From Obelidium mucronatum (Eukaryota; Chytridiomycota; Chytridiomycetes; Chytridiales; Chytriomycetaceae), in contig JAIVFH010000042.1 in assembly GCA_025765595.1 (NCBI GenBank), positions 124,001 to 188,000 on the forward strand: a DNA stretch of 64,000 nucleotides, read 5' to 3'. Position 1 is the first letter of the stretch. Each line of letters starts with the position of its first letter. Both the position numbers and the translations under genes were made by a program. Positions 33,630 to 43,863 of the stretch are shown here, piece by piece. Below the pieces are notes generated by a model. The model saw nothing but the letters and a program-made list of their open reading frames with translations. It made no database searches and was not told where the DNA came from.

Positions 33630-35680
33630 GATGTTTAATTTTTCTGTTTGGTATTGCACAGACCACTGGGGTTGCCAGAAAACCCAATTGTCAATTTCTG
33701 TTCGTCATTCAGATCTGCAATAGTCCAGACAGACTGTACCACAACAAATTTAACAAGTGGTATGTAAAAGTAAGATGTTGGAAAATGCTTAATGTCCACA
33801 ATTGATGCTTGTTGATCATCTAAACAGTTTGTTCTTCCCAAATTTAATGAAGAGAAAAAAAGATGTTCATGATCTGATTTCAAAGCACAATCCAAGTGTT
33901 CTGTGGAGGTTTAAGGAGAATGGAACATACTTCAATACATTGGATCTGGAATTCTAAACATGACCATGAACTTCCAAGTACACTACTTATAGTGGGAACT
34001 TTAGGGGGAGCAATAGCATGCTGACATTTCCTGACCTCAATTTCAGCATTCCTTTGAGTTTTTGAACAATTGGAAGCCAGATCCATCCTGGGACAATCAT
34101 TCCATTTTTTGCTTGGAATTCAACCATTGGGTAAATATTCAACCAGGGTTGACTGGAGTTTTTGATGAGCGGTTTGTGCCACAATTTAAAAGGAAAAGAT
34201 GGTGCCAATAATGTTACACCAGAGCAGCCCAACAAAAGAAAGAAATTAACTGTTTTTTTTTTTGGTTTATGTTAATTTATTTTATTGACTAAAAATTGTG
34301 CTGAGGCAGTACTGAAGAACTGCATAGATTTACTGGTTATCTGGAGTGTGGTATTCCTCTAGCCAAAATTTTAGATGTATGAGTTCCTGTGGTCATGTTC
34401 CACACTGTCGCACTCTCTTGATCCCAACGGCAACAGGAACTGTCCCCCCAGCAGTCATGAAATATATCTGCATGACCATTCTCATTTTCGCGCATCACCT
34501 CACATGCTTGAGTTCCCAGTGAGTATGTTGCAATACCCCAGTGATTCTGTGAAACAGGAGTCAATGGTAATAGTTTCACCTTGTCCTTGGAAAGAGCAAT
34601 GGCAACCAATCCAATCATTGTCCAGTTCTGGAAGAAGACAAATTTGTCTTTGGTCACTTGGCAGGTTGGGCTTTTGGGTGTATCAAGCTTCAGTGTCCTC
34701 CGGAGGCTGGGATCCTGACTTAATTCTTGCAGCCCACATCCACCCTTTCAGAGCCACCTCACGCCAATTACCATCATGAGAAGTGGTTACAAAGTTGATG
34801 AAAGATAGGCTTTAGGAAGAGCTGCATAAAATGCAAACACTGATTCAAATTGATTGTAGCACTTTGCTTTACTTCCAGATGTTTGTCAAGGCCTTGGGCT
34901 AAAAGACATGTAATAATGAAAATATAATGTCAAAAAACCCTTTCCTCTGACAGATAGAGATCCCCAAGAGGCAATCTGAGGAGTGACCCCAGACATGCTG
35001 ATGCTGTGAAAATGGAATTGCCAAAAAATTACCACAGTCGCCGGAGCAGAAAAATTGTGTATTTCAGCAATATAGGAACCGAGTCTGAGTTTGTCTCTGT
35101 TTGTCAACTATTATTGTGTTTTCTGAGTGCAGAACTCCGCCTCACCCTTGATACAAACGTGTCCCATCCCAATCATGAGGAGCCAGTCTAGAGAAAGCTG
35201 CACTTTCATACATTTCCTGGCTCTTTGAACTGCTGCGGCAAGCTCAGGATTTTGGAAGACCATCCAAACCAAAACCTGAAGAGACCTCGCATAAATTGAG
35301 ATTCCAGGTCTCACATCTCAGCTGTGTGGCTTTATTGCTCCAATCTTTTGCCTCCATGTCAATACAGTATTTAAACTTGGTATGTAAATGTCAAGGACTC
35401 TAAAGATGACCCAAAGACCCTTCATCTTTTCAATGCTCATTTGTCGTCTGCATCCCAATAGAAGGATGAACAATGCAGCAAGCACTTTTGATTTGAATGG
35501 TTTAAAGTTATTGTCAAATCCCTGATCATCATCAGATTCATAACCGTCTGATTCATCACTGTTTGAATCTTCACGGTAGCTTTAATTGTCTGTTTTTTCT
35601 TCATCATTGTCATTGCTTTCCATGTCTCTTCCTGTGCTCTTGCCAGCACTGTCAGCACCATTACCTTCACCATCCCAAAC
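33630..35680 (-). pseudogene. Fragmented transposase, CACTA/tnp2-like (tentative)
   Basis: A series of minus frames follow each other in order: an Asp/Ser/Glu-rich piece (about 35680-35520), 'FKSKVLAALFILLLGCRRQ' (about 35500), 'LQVLVWMVFQNPELAAAV' (35280-35220), 'ENGHADIFHDCW' (34480-34440) and 'IYPMVEFQAKNGMIVPGWI' (34130-34075). The last resembles the tnp2 stretch around 'RFK.EN.I.VGIIPGP', and the acidic lead with helical repeats also fits. No catalytic motif is intact and frames change many times. Other large fungal transposase families remain possible. Confidence 0.35.
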
Positions 35681-35699
35681 CAGGAGATCCAGTTATTTC

Positions 35700-38136
35700 C
35701 AATTCATCATTATTGAAATCCCCAAATCCTGTATTGCAGGATACACTAGGATTGGTTGTGATTGGATGAGTTGGATCAGTTGCATTTGTGGTGACAATCC
35801 CATCTGCTGATTCCTAATCTAAGTCCATGTCATTTCCCATTATGCACCTGATTGATGCATGTCACATATATACTCTTACGGCTGAGTACTTTTCCACAGT
35901 TTTGGCATTGCCATTCATGTTTTATTTCTAATGTGTGTTCTGTTCATGTGTTAGAAGCACCCGCCAGCCACAATGAACTGTCAGACGGAATCCTTTTGTT
36001 TTTTTCCTGACAGAAGACCTGCAGATGTTCCTGCAGCACACCTACAAAATGTTCTGGGAGTTTTCTGTAGGGACACATTCTCTACGCATTCTCTTGCATG
36101 ATCTGGAGAAATGCTGTTGGAACTTGGCTTTAGAACGCCAACAGCAGGGTGGACACTGCCTTTTGCTGCAAAACATTTGACTTAACTACAGGAGAATGAG
36201 TCAAAGCCATAGACCATGATCTTGCAAAAAAAAAAAAACTGGCCACTGATATTTTTGGCGTGAAAGTTCCCATTGATGAATGCAGCATAGGATGATGCCT
36301 TGGCCTGGATACCAAATGGAAAGACAATTCTCAGGGGTGCACATCTTCACCTTCAACATAAATAGCAGCTTGGAAACCTGTTGAAATGAAAAAAATTAAT
36401 TTAATGATATTCAATGATAGTACAATACTGAACCAGGCCACAGAGTTTGTCAAGGCTCACATAGAAGAACAAGTCAAGCTCCTTGAGGGGTACCAAATCC
36501 AAGCAAGCTCTGATGGAAAGTGCATGCAGTTCATATGATGTAAACCTGTGGGTTGTTGGTTTCACACTTTTGGAGTAGACAACAGCTGACGATTTCCTAG
36601 CTGATAAGAATGAAGATGGTGTAACAGATTTTTTGGGTGTAGATGCCAGAGAGGAGCTGTGCAACAAGAGCAACTGTAGATGGAGGTGCTTTAGGTTCAA
36701 AGTCATCTCCTTGCTTTCTCTAAGAAAAAGAAAGTTGTCTTGTTAGATTATCAAGCCGAAAAAAGACAGTCACTTTTGCAGCAGAGGTTGAGGTTTTGCG
36801 TGCAAACAACATTGAATGAGGGAGGGAAAAAAAAGTAGGAGAGATTTTATATTTTTTTGTCAAGATGTGACAATTCAAACTGTTCAACCTCCAACAATTG
36901 AAAGGGCAGTTGCAGATACATGAGGAGACTGATGGAATGGACAGAAGTGTGTGGATTGACTGTTTGGGGAAGATTTTAAATCAGAGATAAGAGGAAAAGA
37001 GCACGCAAAAGTTGGATTGTGTTTTGTTTTATGTAATTGCCATTTTGGAAAGTCAATTGCCAATCGTGTTGAAGGAATCCAATGAAAATCCAAGTTCAAG
37101 TTCTTGTCATTCATGGAAATAGCAATTTCAAATTTGAGCAATCACTTTTTGTTGCCCTTCCTGGGTTTCTTGGCACTCTTTTGCCAGAGTCTTTATCGCA
37201 GCCACACTTGCCGTTTGTCTTTTGAGCTCTGGTTCTCTTGGCAGGGGCAATGCCTGTTCATGAAACCCTCCACCCAACATCTTTCCCCATACTCGGTAGT
37301 ATGTGATCCCTCCTTTTCCTCTGCCATATCGGTTGTAATTCTATACCATAATTGGCTATGGTGCTCTCTTGGCATTTGCAGACCATGCTGCGTCACAGGT
37401 CAACATGAGGAACCACCCAAAAAGGCAATCCACTTGAATCAGGGTACCTGCCATTCCACTCAGTTGCACAATGAGAGGGCAACACATTAAGCAGCAGCCC
37501 CCCCCTGAAATGGACTGGCTCCCGGTTTTGATAGAGCGAGTAAGGGGTCATTCACACCTTGATTTGATGGGACAAGACGCTGACGTCATCTAAAAAAAAA
37601 TAAAAATAAAAAGAAGCATTTAATGTAAACCCAAAACCAGTTATACTTTTTTTTTTAATACACATTACCAAGGATTACCAGAAAGTGACAGAGGGACCTT
37701 TGGGCGTAACAATAATTATAGTATCTTCAGGATGCTCCTTAAGTGCCATTCAAAATTGATCAGATGGCGTTGGGTGGTTATTGAAGGAAAAAAAATGAGG
37801 AGATCTTGGATAAGTTGTTGCTTTAATCAGAGTGTGGTGTGGGGAGGAGGGGTTTGATGTGAAAGAGGGAGGGAAATTTTTTTCGATTTTGATGTTGATA
37901 TCTGAGGAGAAGAAGAAGCTTATTTTTCATTTAAAATATACATTATTGTTGCTTTTAATTCAATTCTTAAGTATAATTGTATTTTCAGGGGCTTTGGTGA
38001 AAAAAAAAATAAAATAAAAAAATAAATAAAAAAAATTGTTGAGTTCATTCCGATGCAACCAAAAACAAACAAGTTGATCCAAAAATAGAAAGCAATTGTT
38101 TTTCTTTTCTTTGTTAAACAAGAAACGACAACAACA
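35700..38136. other. Gene-poor interval, decayed sequence
   Basis: Only short frames without shared motifs are present. A minus frame at 36706-36401 and one at 37141-36884 lack any sign of selection that I can see. The last 250 bp before 38137 are very A/T-rich and probably hold the tropomodulin-like gene's promoter. Confidence 0.45.
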
Positions 38137-39066
38137 ATGAGCAGCAATCCAGACGAACAACAAGTAAAAGCAGCGGCGGCTGCAGTCGCAGCTGGGGAGG
38201 GCGACGCGGTCGTTGTTGAGGAGGCCGTTGTGGCGGAAGCCGTTGAAGGCGTTGAAGCACTGAAAGTGGATGAAGCACTGAAAGTGGATGAAGCCGTTAA
38301 CAAAGCGCAAGCACCGACGCCGAAGGAAGTGTCGAAGCGCAACACGATCGCGTCGCTGCCGTCGTTTGTCGCGCGCGCGTCGACGGCGTCCTCGGCGTCG
38401 GGGCCATCGCGCCGCGCGTCGCTGGTGCCGCTGTCGCGCCGCGCCGCCGACGGGCCGCCGGTGGCGCCTGGCGCGGTGACGGCCGCCGTGCGCGCGACGA
38501 ATCCGATCCTCGACGAGCTGCTGCACGCGCTGCAGCTGCTGGCGGCGAACGACCCCGCGCTGACGCAGCTCGACCTGAAGGACTGCCCCGTCTTCTCGCT
38601 CGACCACGGCTCCGCGCTGGCCGACGCCCTGAGGGACAACACACACCTGACTACCCTGAATCTGTGCAACGCCCGCGTCCACACTCGCACCGCCTGCGAG
38701 CTGGCCGCCGTGCTGAGAGTCAATTCTACGCTGCAGGTCCTGAATCTCGAATCAAACGCGATTGCGCCATTGGGGGTGTGTGTTTACTACTGTTGACTTC
38801 TCCTTATTCACTCTCCGTACTCTTAGATCAAACTCTTGGCAGAGTCCCTCGCTTTCAATACCGGTCTCATTGACGTGCGCTTGACCAACCAGAAACAAGC
38901 CGCCGGTATCGATGCCGAACAAACGTTTGCAAAGGCCCTTGTAAAGAACGAGAAAATTATCAAGCTTAGTCTTCAATTCAGAGACGCTGCTTCTAGAAAT
39001 GCTGTCGATCGCGCAATCATGAGAAACAAGGACACTGCTCGTAAATTGCGTTTAGCTCAACAATAA
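38137..39066 (+). CDS. Tropomodulin-like leucine-rich repeat protein
   Basis: Exons 38137-38775 and 38827-39066 (intron GTGTGT...CTCTTAG) give 292 residues. After about 115 residues of Ala/Val/Glu- and Ser-rich disorder comes a compact LRR block: 'LDELLHALQLLAANDPALTQL', 'ALADALRDNTHLTTLNL', 'ELAAVLRVNSTLQVLNLESN' and 'ALVKNEKIIKLSLQF', ending in 'NKDTARKLRLAQQ'. Repeat spacing, the 'VNSTLQVLNLESNAI' line and the basic last helix match the C-terminal domain of tropomodulin/leiomodin, which caps actin pointed ends. The N-terminal tropomyosin-binding part is not recognisable. Exon 1 is strikingly GC-rich, unlike exon 2. Confidence 0.7.
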
Positions 39067-39273
39067 TCTTTTTTTTTTTTTTTTTGGTTTTTTTTTCCAT
39101 CATTTTTTTTCTTTTCCTTTCTTTCCTTTTTTCCCCCCTTTTTCTTTTCCTTTGCGTTTTTGTTTTGTCTAGTCACATTGTATCGTGGGAATAAAATACT
39201 GTTTTGTCTTTGTTTACTTCTTTGATCGATTTATATTATTTATTATTTTATATGAATTATTTTTAATTAATAA

Positions 39274-40761
39274 ATGACTTGTCCCTGCGGAAACAGCGAC
39301 GAAAGGTTCGGAACTATTCAAAGATTGCCTCAAAGCCCTTCTTACTCCCCCAAAAAAAAACACACAGCTCTCTCTTGCCACTGTTGGTGTGCCACAGATG
39401 CTCCCAAAGATACCATCAGAGTATGTAAAACAGCAAACAAAAACAACAAAACATCAACATCAAACAACAACAACACAAAAATAACCTCGAAATAATATAT
39501 ATACGATACCAGAATGCGTTCCGAATCTGAAAAACTTTGCATCCTTGCTTCTGGGTGACCCTTTCTTTCACTTTGAATGCAACAAGTGCAACGAAGGACA
39601 CCACTTCCTCGTCCAAAAGATATCCACAACAATGTAAAAAAAAAGAGGACTTTTATTATTTATTTTATTATTTGTTTTGTTTTTGTTGTTTTTGTTTTGT
39701 TTCTCACATTACACACAAACACACACACACTCTTTTTTTTTTTATAGTCGCGAACGCCTTCAACTCGTAATCTTCAACCTGATCCAATCCAACGCAGGCC
39801 ACAAACTAACCGACGGATCCATGGTATTTGCAAAAAGCGTCATTTACGATGCACTGGAAAAGAATTGGTTTTATTTAACGGGACATGCGGGGATCGCTGG
39901 AGAACGGGGGTCCATCATGACAACGTTGAGTCAACAGTTGACAAAGAGAGGTATGTCTCGTAGTAGTAGTAGTTAGTGTAGTAGTAGTAGTAGTAGTGTT
40001 TTTTTTTAACCCCCCTTTTTTTTGATCTGTAAAAAAAAACATTTTTAGTGGAAGGACTCATGTCTTTACCTGAACACCCGCTCCCCATGTGCGTGTTTGA
40101 TGGAAACATCAAGAAGGGAAATGTGACGCGGTTGGCAGTGTTTGATGTGGCTGAAGATGGAAGTATTCAGAATGCGAATACGACGGCTGTGGAGGGGGCT
40201 GCTGGATTCGGGACGGATCTTTATTATGAGTTGTCGGGGGCTGCTGCTGCTGCTGCTGCTTCTGGTAGTGGTGGTGGTGGTGGTGGTAGTAATAGTGGTG
40301 GTGCGGGGGGTGCTGCTGGTGGTACTGCTACGAGTGCCAGCGGTGGTGGTGGTAAAAAGAGAAAACTGCCGGGCGACGCTGCGGCTAGTGCAGCCGCAGG
40401 AGGAGTAGGTGGATTAGAAAGTACACCCAAAGTAGTTGAGTATTCCCCCCTTTTTTTTTTGCCCCCCTCCCAATTTGTTAAATCTCATTACTATGGCCAG
40501 GCGAAACAGAAATCAAAGAGCAATGGAGCGAAAGCGCGAACTGCAGTACCTCAACAACAACAACAGCAGCAACCCTTAGCACCGCCGCCGCCTGTTCCAT
40601 CGTCGAATGCGTCGGCAGCAGACTTGCTTGCTTATATCCAAGTCCTGAATTCCCATTACAGTCAGCAGATTGCGGAACTTTCACAACAAGAGAATTTGGA
40701 AAGCGGTGCTGCTGCTGCTGCTGCTGCTGGAACAAACAAGATTGATGATTTATTTCGTTGA
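39274..40761 (+). CDS. PHD-finger protein resembling Polycomb-like (PHF1/MTF2) factors
   Basis: Exons 39274-39305, 39368-39420, 39513-39633, 39748-39950 and 40049-40761 join in frame to 373 residues. Only this splicing restores a full C4HC3 PHD finger: 'CPCGN', 'VCHRCSQRYHQKC', 'FECNKCNEG'. The next segment ('RERLQLVIFNLIQSN...ALEKNWFYL') resembles the winged-helix extension that follows PHD2 in Polycomb-like proteins. The rest is low complexity (Ala, Gly, Gln). Polycomb-like proteins help PRC2 find chromatin; that role here is inference. An intron at about 40429-40500 may remove part of exon 5, and a downstream coiled-coil frame (40790-41065) may belong to the gene. Confidence 0.55.
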
Positions 40762-41221
40762 GTAATTTTTTTTTTTTTAGATTTTTTTTTTGGCGGCAAC
40801 TAAGAATACGAGAATAGTTCATGCAACAACAACACCGGCATGGAAGATTATAGGTGACCACCCGCTGACGCAAGCGGCAGCGTTGGAGGAGGCATTGAGG
40901 GAACGGGATGAAGCAATGCAGCTTGCAGAGATGGGGCGTGATTTGCTTGAACAGAGTACAAGAACTATTTTGGAGTTGAAGAAGCGTGTGGCAGAGTTGA
41001 CGGCGATGACAACGACGACGACGACGATGACGACGCAGGCGGCGGCGGCGGAGGATACTATTTAAGGATGGCCTCCCCATTCCAAAAGAAAAACTCTCAT
41101 TAAATATTCCAAAACTTCAAATGACTACCCTTTCCAATTCATGGAAACAAAAGGAAAAGGAGTCGTTGGGCCACATTTTTTTTATTGAAATCTTGAACGA
41201 AAGAAATAGAAAAATCAAAGA

Positions 41222-42757
41222 ATGAGCAGCAGACACGAGCACTACGAAGCAGCGCCGCTGCTCGAAACGGCGCACCCGTCGCGGGCGACCAAGAACCCGC
41301 TGCCGCCGCGCAGGCCGCCGCACGTGGCGCCGTCGCACTCGCGACGCTTCAACGACGGCTGGGCGGCGGTCCTCTTTGGCGCCACGCTCGCAGCGTTCGG
41401 CGTCCTCGGCGGCGTCGCGTGGCAGCAGGTCCAACAAGCAGCGCCACGACGAGACGTGTCGCCCGCCGCCGACGTGTCGCCCGCTGCCGCGCTGCGCTTC
41501 TTTGCGCTCGCGTTCGCCGCCGCCACGGCGTTCGCTGCCGCGTACCTGGCGCTGCTCGTGCGCATCCCGCGCACACTCATTGCCGCGTGCTACGTCGCGC
41601 CGATCGCACTCCTCGCCGCCGCCGCCGCCACGGCCTTTGCCGCCGGCGGCCTGGCTGCCGCCGCCGCGCCGCTGCTGCTGCTCGCCGTGTCCGTGTGGGC
41701 GTACGCCGTCATCCGCCCGTTCCTGGCGCTGACGGCCGTCGTGCTTGCGACCGCCTCCAAGATCATCCAGCGCTTCCCCGGGACCGTGGTGGTGGCGGCG
41801 GCGGGCGGCCTTGTGTGGTTTGTGTTTACGTGTGTCTGGGCGGTGGTTGGTGCGGGCGTTTTGAAGTGGTTGGAAGTCAAGGGAAATAAGGACGACACAA
41901 CGGATGTTGAGAATGTGGTGATGGTGTTTTTGTGTTTTGTCTACTTTTGGGTGACGCAAGTGATTCTGGATGTTGGTCATGCCACCACGTGTGGGACGGT
42001 GGCTGCCTACTTTTTCACGGGTGTTGAAGTGCAAGATGAAGGGGACGAGGAGGCGGGGCAAGTCCATGTAGTCATTCCTTCTACAAACGTGACGGGGCAA
42101 TCCTTGTACAGAACCCTGACTTGCGCGTTTGGAACAGTCTGTTTCGGGTCCCTGTTGAGTGCCCTCATTCAAACGTTGAAGGCAATGGCACGCAAGAACC
42201 ACGAAAGTTTGAGGAATTCGGATAATGGCGATGGAGGCGGCAATTTCTTTGCGGTCCTTGTGTCGGCGTGTCTCTTGTCTATTATTTCAATCTTTGGTGA
42301 AGTCTTGGACATGTTCAACAAGTACACGTTGACTGAGGTGGCTATTTATGGGAAGGGGTATTGTGATGCGGGGAAGGATACGTGGAACTTGTTCAAGATG
42401 AAGGGGATTGATGTCATCATCAACAACTGTGCTGTTTCGAAAGTTGTTGCTATGGGTGGGTTCATGTGTGTGTTGTTTACAGGAATGTTGGGTGCCATGT
42501 CGGCGTGGCTCTTGTTGCCCATGGATGATGATGCGAAATTGTATTTGGTGTTGGGTACGATTTTGTTTGTGGTTACTGGTGTGGTTGTTTTTGGGTTTGT
42601 GGGGAGAGTTGTGGATTCGGCGGCGGCTGCAATGTATGTTTGTCTTGCGGAGGATCCAGCCACGATTCAGTTGTTGCAGCCGGACCTGTTTGCGGCTATT
42701 GAGGATGTGTATCCAGAAGTTACATGGGGTATGCAATCGATTGCGTACAATGCATAA
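41222..42757 (+). CDS. PNS1: Choline-transporter-like protein (PNS1/SLC44 family)
   Basis: The single exon encodes 511 residues with about ten predicted membrane segments, starting at 'AAVLFGATLAAFGVLGGVAW'. The C-terminal half carries the family signature region ('CGTVAAYFF' after 'GHATTCG', then 'SLYRTLTCAFGTVCFGSLL'). SLC44/CTL members sit in plasma or organelle membranes and handle choline or ethanolamine; yeast PNS1 has no proven substrate. Base composition changes sharply near 41830: the first 600 bp are packed with GCC/GCG codons and the remainder is balanced. A (TG)n tract starts about 20 bp after the stop. Confidence 0.9.
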   Translation: MSSRHEHYEAAPLLETAHPSRATKNPLPPRRPPHVAPSHSRRFNDGWAAVLFGATLAAFGVLGGVAWQQVQQAAPRRDVSPAADVSPAAALRFFALAFAAATAFAAAYLALLVRIPRTLIAACYVAPIALLAAAAATAFAAGGLAAAAAPLLLLAVSVWAYAVIRPFLALTAVVLATASKIIQRFPGTVVVAAAGGLVWFVFTCVWAVVGAGVLKWLEVKGNKDDTTDVENVVMVFLCFVYFWVTQVILDVGHATTCGTVAAYFFTGVEVQDEGDEEAGQVHVVIPSTNVTGQSLYRTLTCAFGTVCFGSLLSALIQTLKAMARKNHESLRNSDNGDGGGNFFAVLVSACLLSIISIFGEVLDMFNKYTLTEVAIYGKGYCDAGKDTWNLFKMKGIDVIINNCAVSKVVAMGGFMCVLFTGMLGAMSAWLLLPMDDDAKLYLVLGTILFVVTGVVVFGFVGRVVDSAAAAMYVCLAEDPATIQLLQPDLFAAIEDVYPEVTWGMQSIAYNA

Positions 42758-42776
42758 CAGAATTAATGAGTACCTT

Positions 42777-42778
<2 letters not shown>

Positions 42779-42829
<51 letters not shown>
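42779..42829 (+). repeat. (TG)n microsatellite in the PNS1 3' UTR
   Basis: About 25 uninterrupted TG units begin 22 bp after the stop codon of the transporter gene and run into a T8 tract. Confidence 0.95.
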
Positions 42830-42830
<1 letters not shown>

Positions 42831-42897
42831 GTTTTTTTTTCATGTGTTAAATAATAAAAAAGTCATTTTCATTTTATTACATTTGATTTCTAAAAAG

Positions 42898-43765
42898 ATG
42901 ACCAAATCATTTGTAGTGTTTTGTGACTTTGACGGGTACCTCTGTTTGCACACTTTTAAACGCCCTACTGAGGATCGCTCTCTTTCTTTTTTTTTTATCA
43001 ATACTCATTCAATCAAATATCAACTAGGACAATCACTACAAAGGACACTGGAAACGTCATCATTGATGCCTGTATTGGCACAGAAGAACGCCAGCGCTTG
43101 GACGACCTGATCCTCAACGGCACCAGCTCATTCGTGGATGCAAACAACACAATGTGGAGGGGAGTCACATTCAAGACGTTTGAGGAAGCGATTGCCGTGT
43201 GTCAAGAGAACAATGTGAGAGAGAACGAGAGTTTTTAAGTTTATTTATTTACAAAAAATAATTAACATATATACTGTACTTATAGGTAACTCACGACCCT
43301 GGGTTCAACCGTTTCCACTCGATTTTGAACCGCCACAATGTATCTCTCAAAGTCGTATCCGCGGGACTCTTCCCCATCGTTCAACTATACCTCAAAGAAT
43401 ACAGCAACATTGAAATTTTCGCAAACACATGCACGATTGCGACTGACAAGGAGGAGGGAAAACCGTGCTGGACAATTAATTACGTGGACGATAGTCCTTC
43501 TGGACACGACAAGGGAGCGCCGATCCGAAAACTCAAGAGCGAGTACAAGAGTGCGGGATTGAGTGATGAATCGAGACCCAAGATTTTGTTTATTGGAGAC
43601 GGGGTGTCGGATTTGACTGCGGCGAGAGACGCGGATTTTGTGTTTGCTAAGCGTGGGAAGGATTTGGAGACGTATTGTAAGAGGGAGGGGATTGAAGGGG
43701 TGCTAGTGTGGGATGACTTTCATTTTATTTGTGATTGGTTGGAGAAGTGGTTGGCTGAGGAGTGA
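42898..43765 (+). CDS. HAD-superfamily phosphatase (MtnX/phosphoserine-phosphatase-like)
   Basis: Exons 42898-42935, 43028-43214 and 43286-43765 join in frame to 234 residues. Splicing rebuilds the HAD motif I 'FCDFDGTITTKDTG', with the nucleophilic Asp and the general-acid Asp. Motif II is in 'LKVVSAGLFPIV' and motif IV in 'ILFIGDGVSDLTAA'. The helical cap fits the C1-type cap of phosphoserine-phosphatase-like enzymes such as MtnX of the methionine salvage pathway and fungal relatives of unknown substrate. The reaction class is secure; the substrate is not. Confidence 0.85.
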
Positions 43766-43797
43766 GTGTGGAGTGAATGTGAAACCACTGTGAAACG

Positions 43798-43798
<1 letters not shown>

Positions 43799-43847
<49 letters not shown>

Positions 43848-43863
43848 AAAAAGAAAGAAAAAG
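43799..43863 (+). repeat. Long A-tract abutting a start codon
   Basis: About 60 of 65 bases are A, with only a few G interruptions, ending three bases before the ATG at 43864. It probably forms the 5' UTR or core promoter of the JmjC gene. Confidence 0.8.

Noticed and set aside
41117..42202. 361-codon minus frame opposite the PNS1 gene
   Set aside because: It is the antisense of a GC-rich membrane-protein gene, is His/Arg/Gly low complexity and has no domain.
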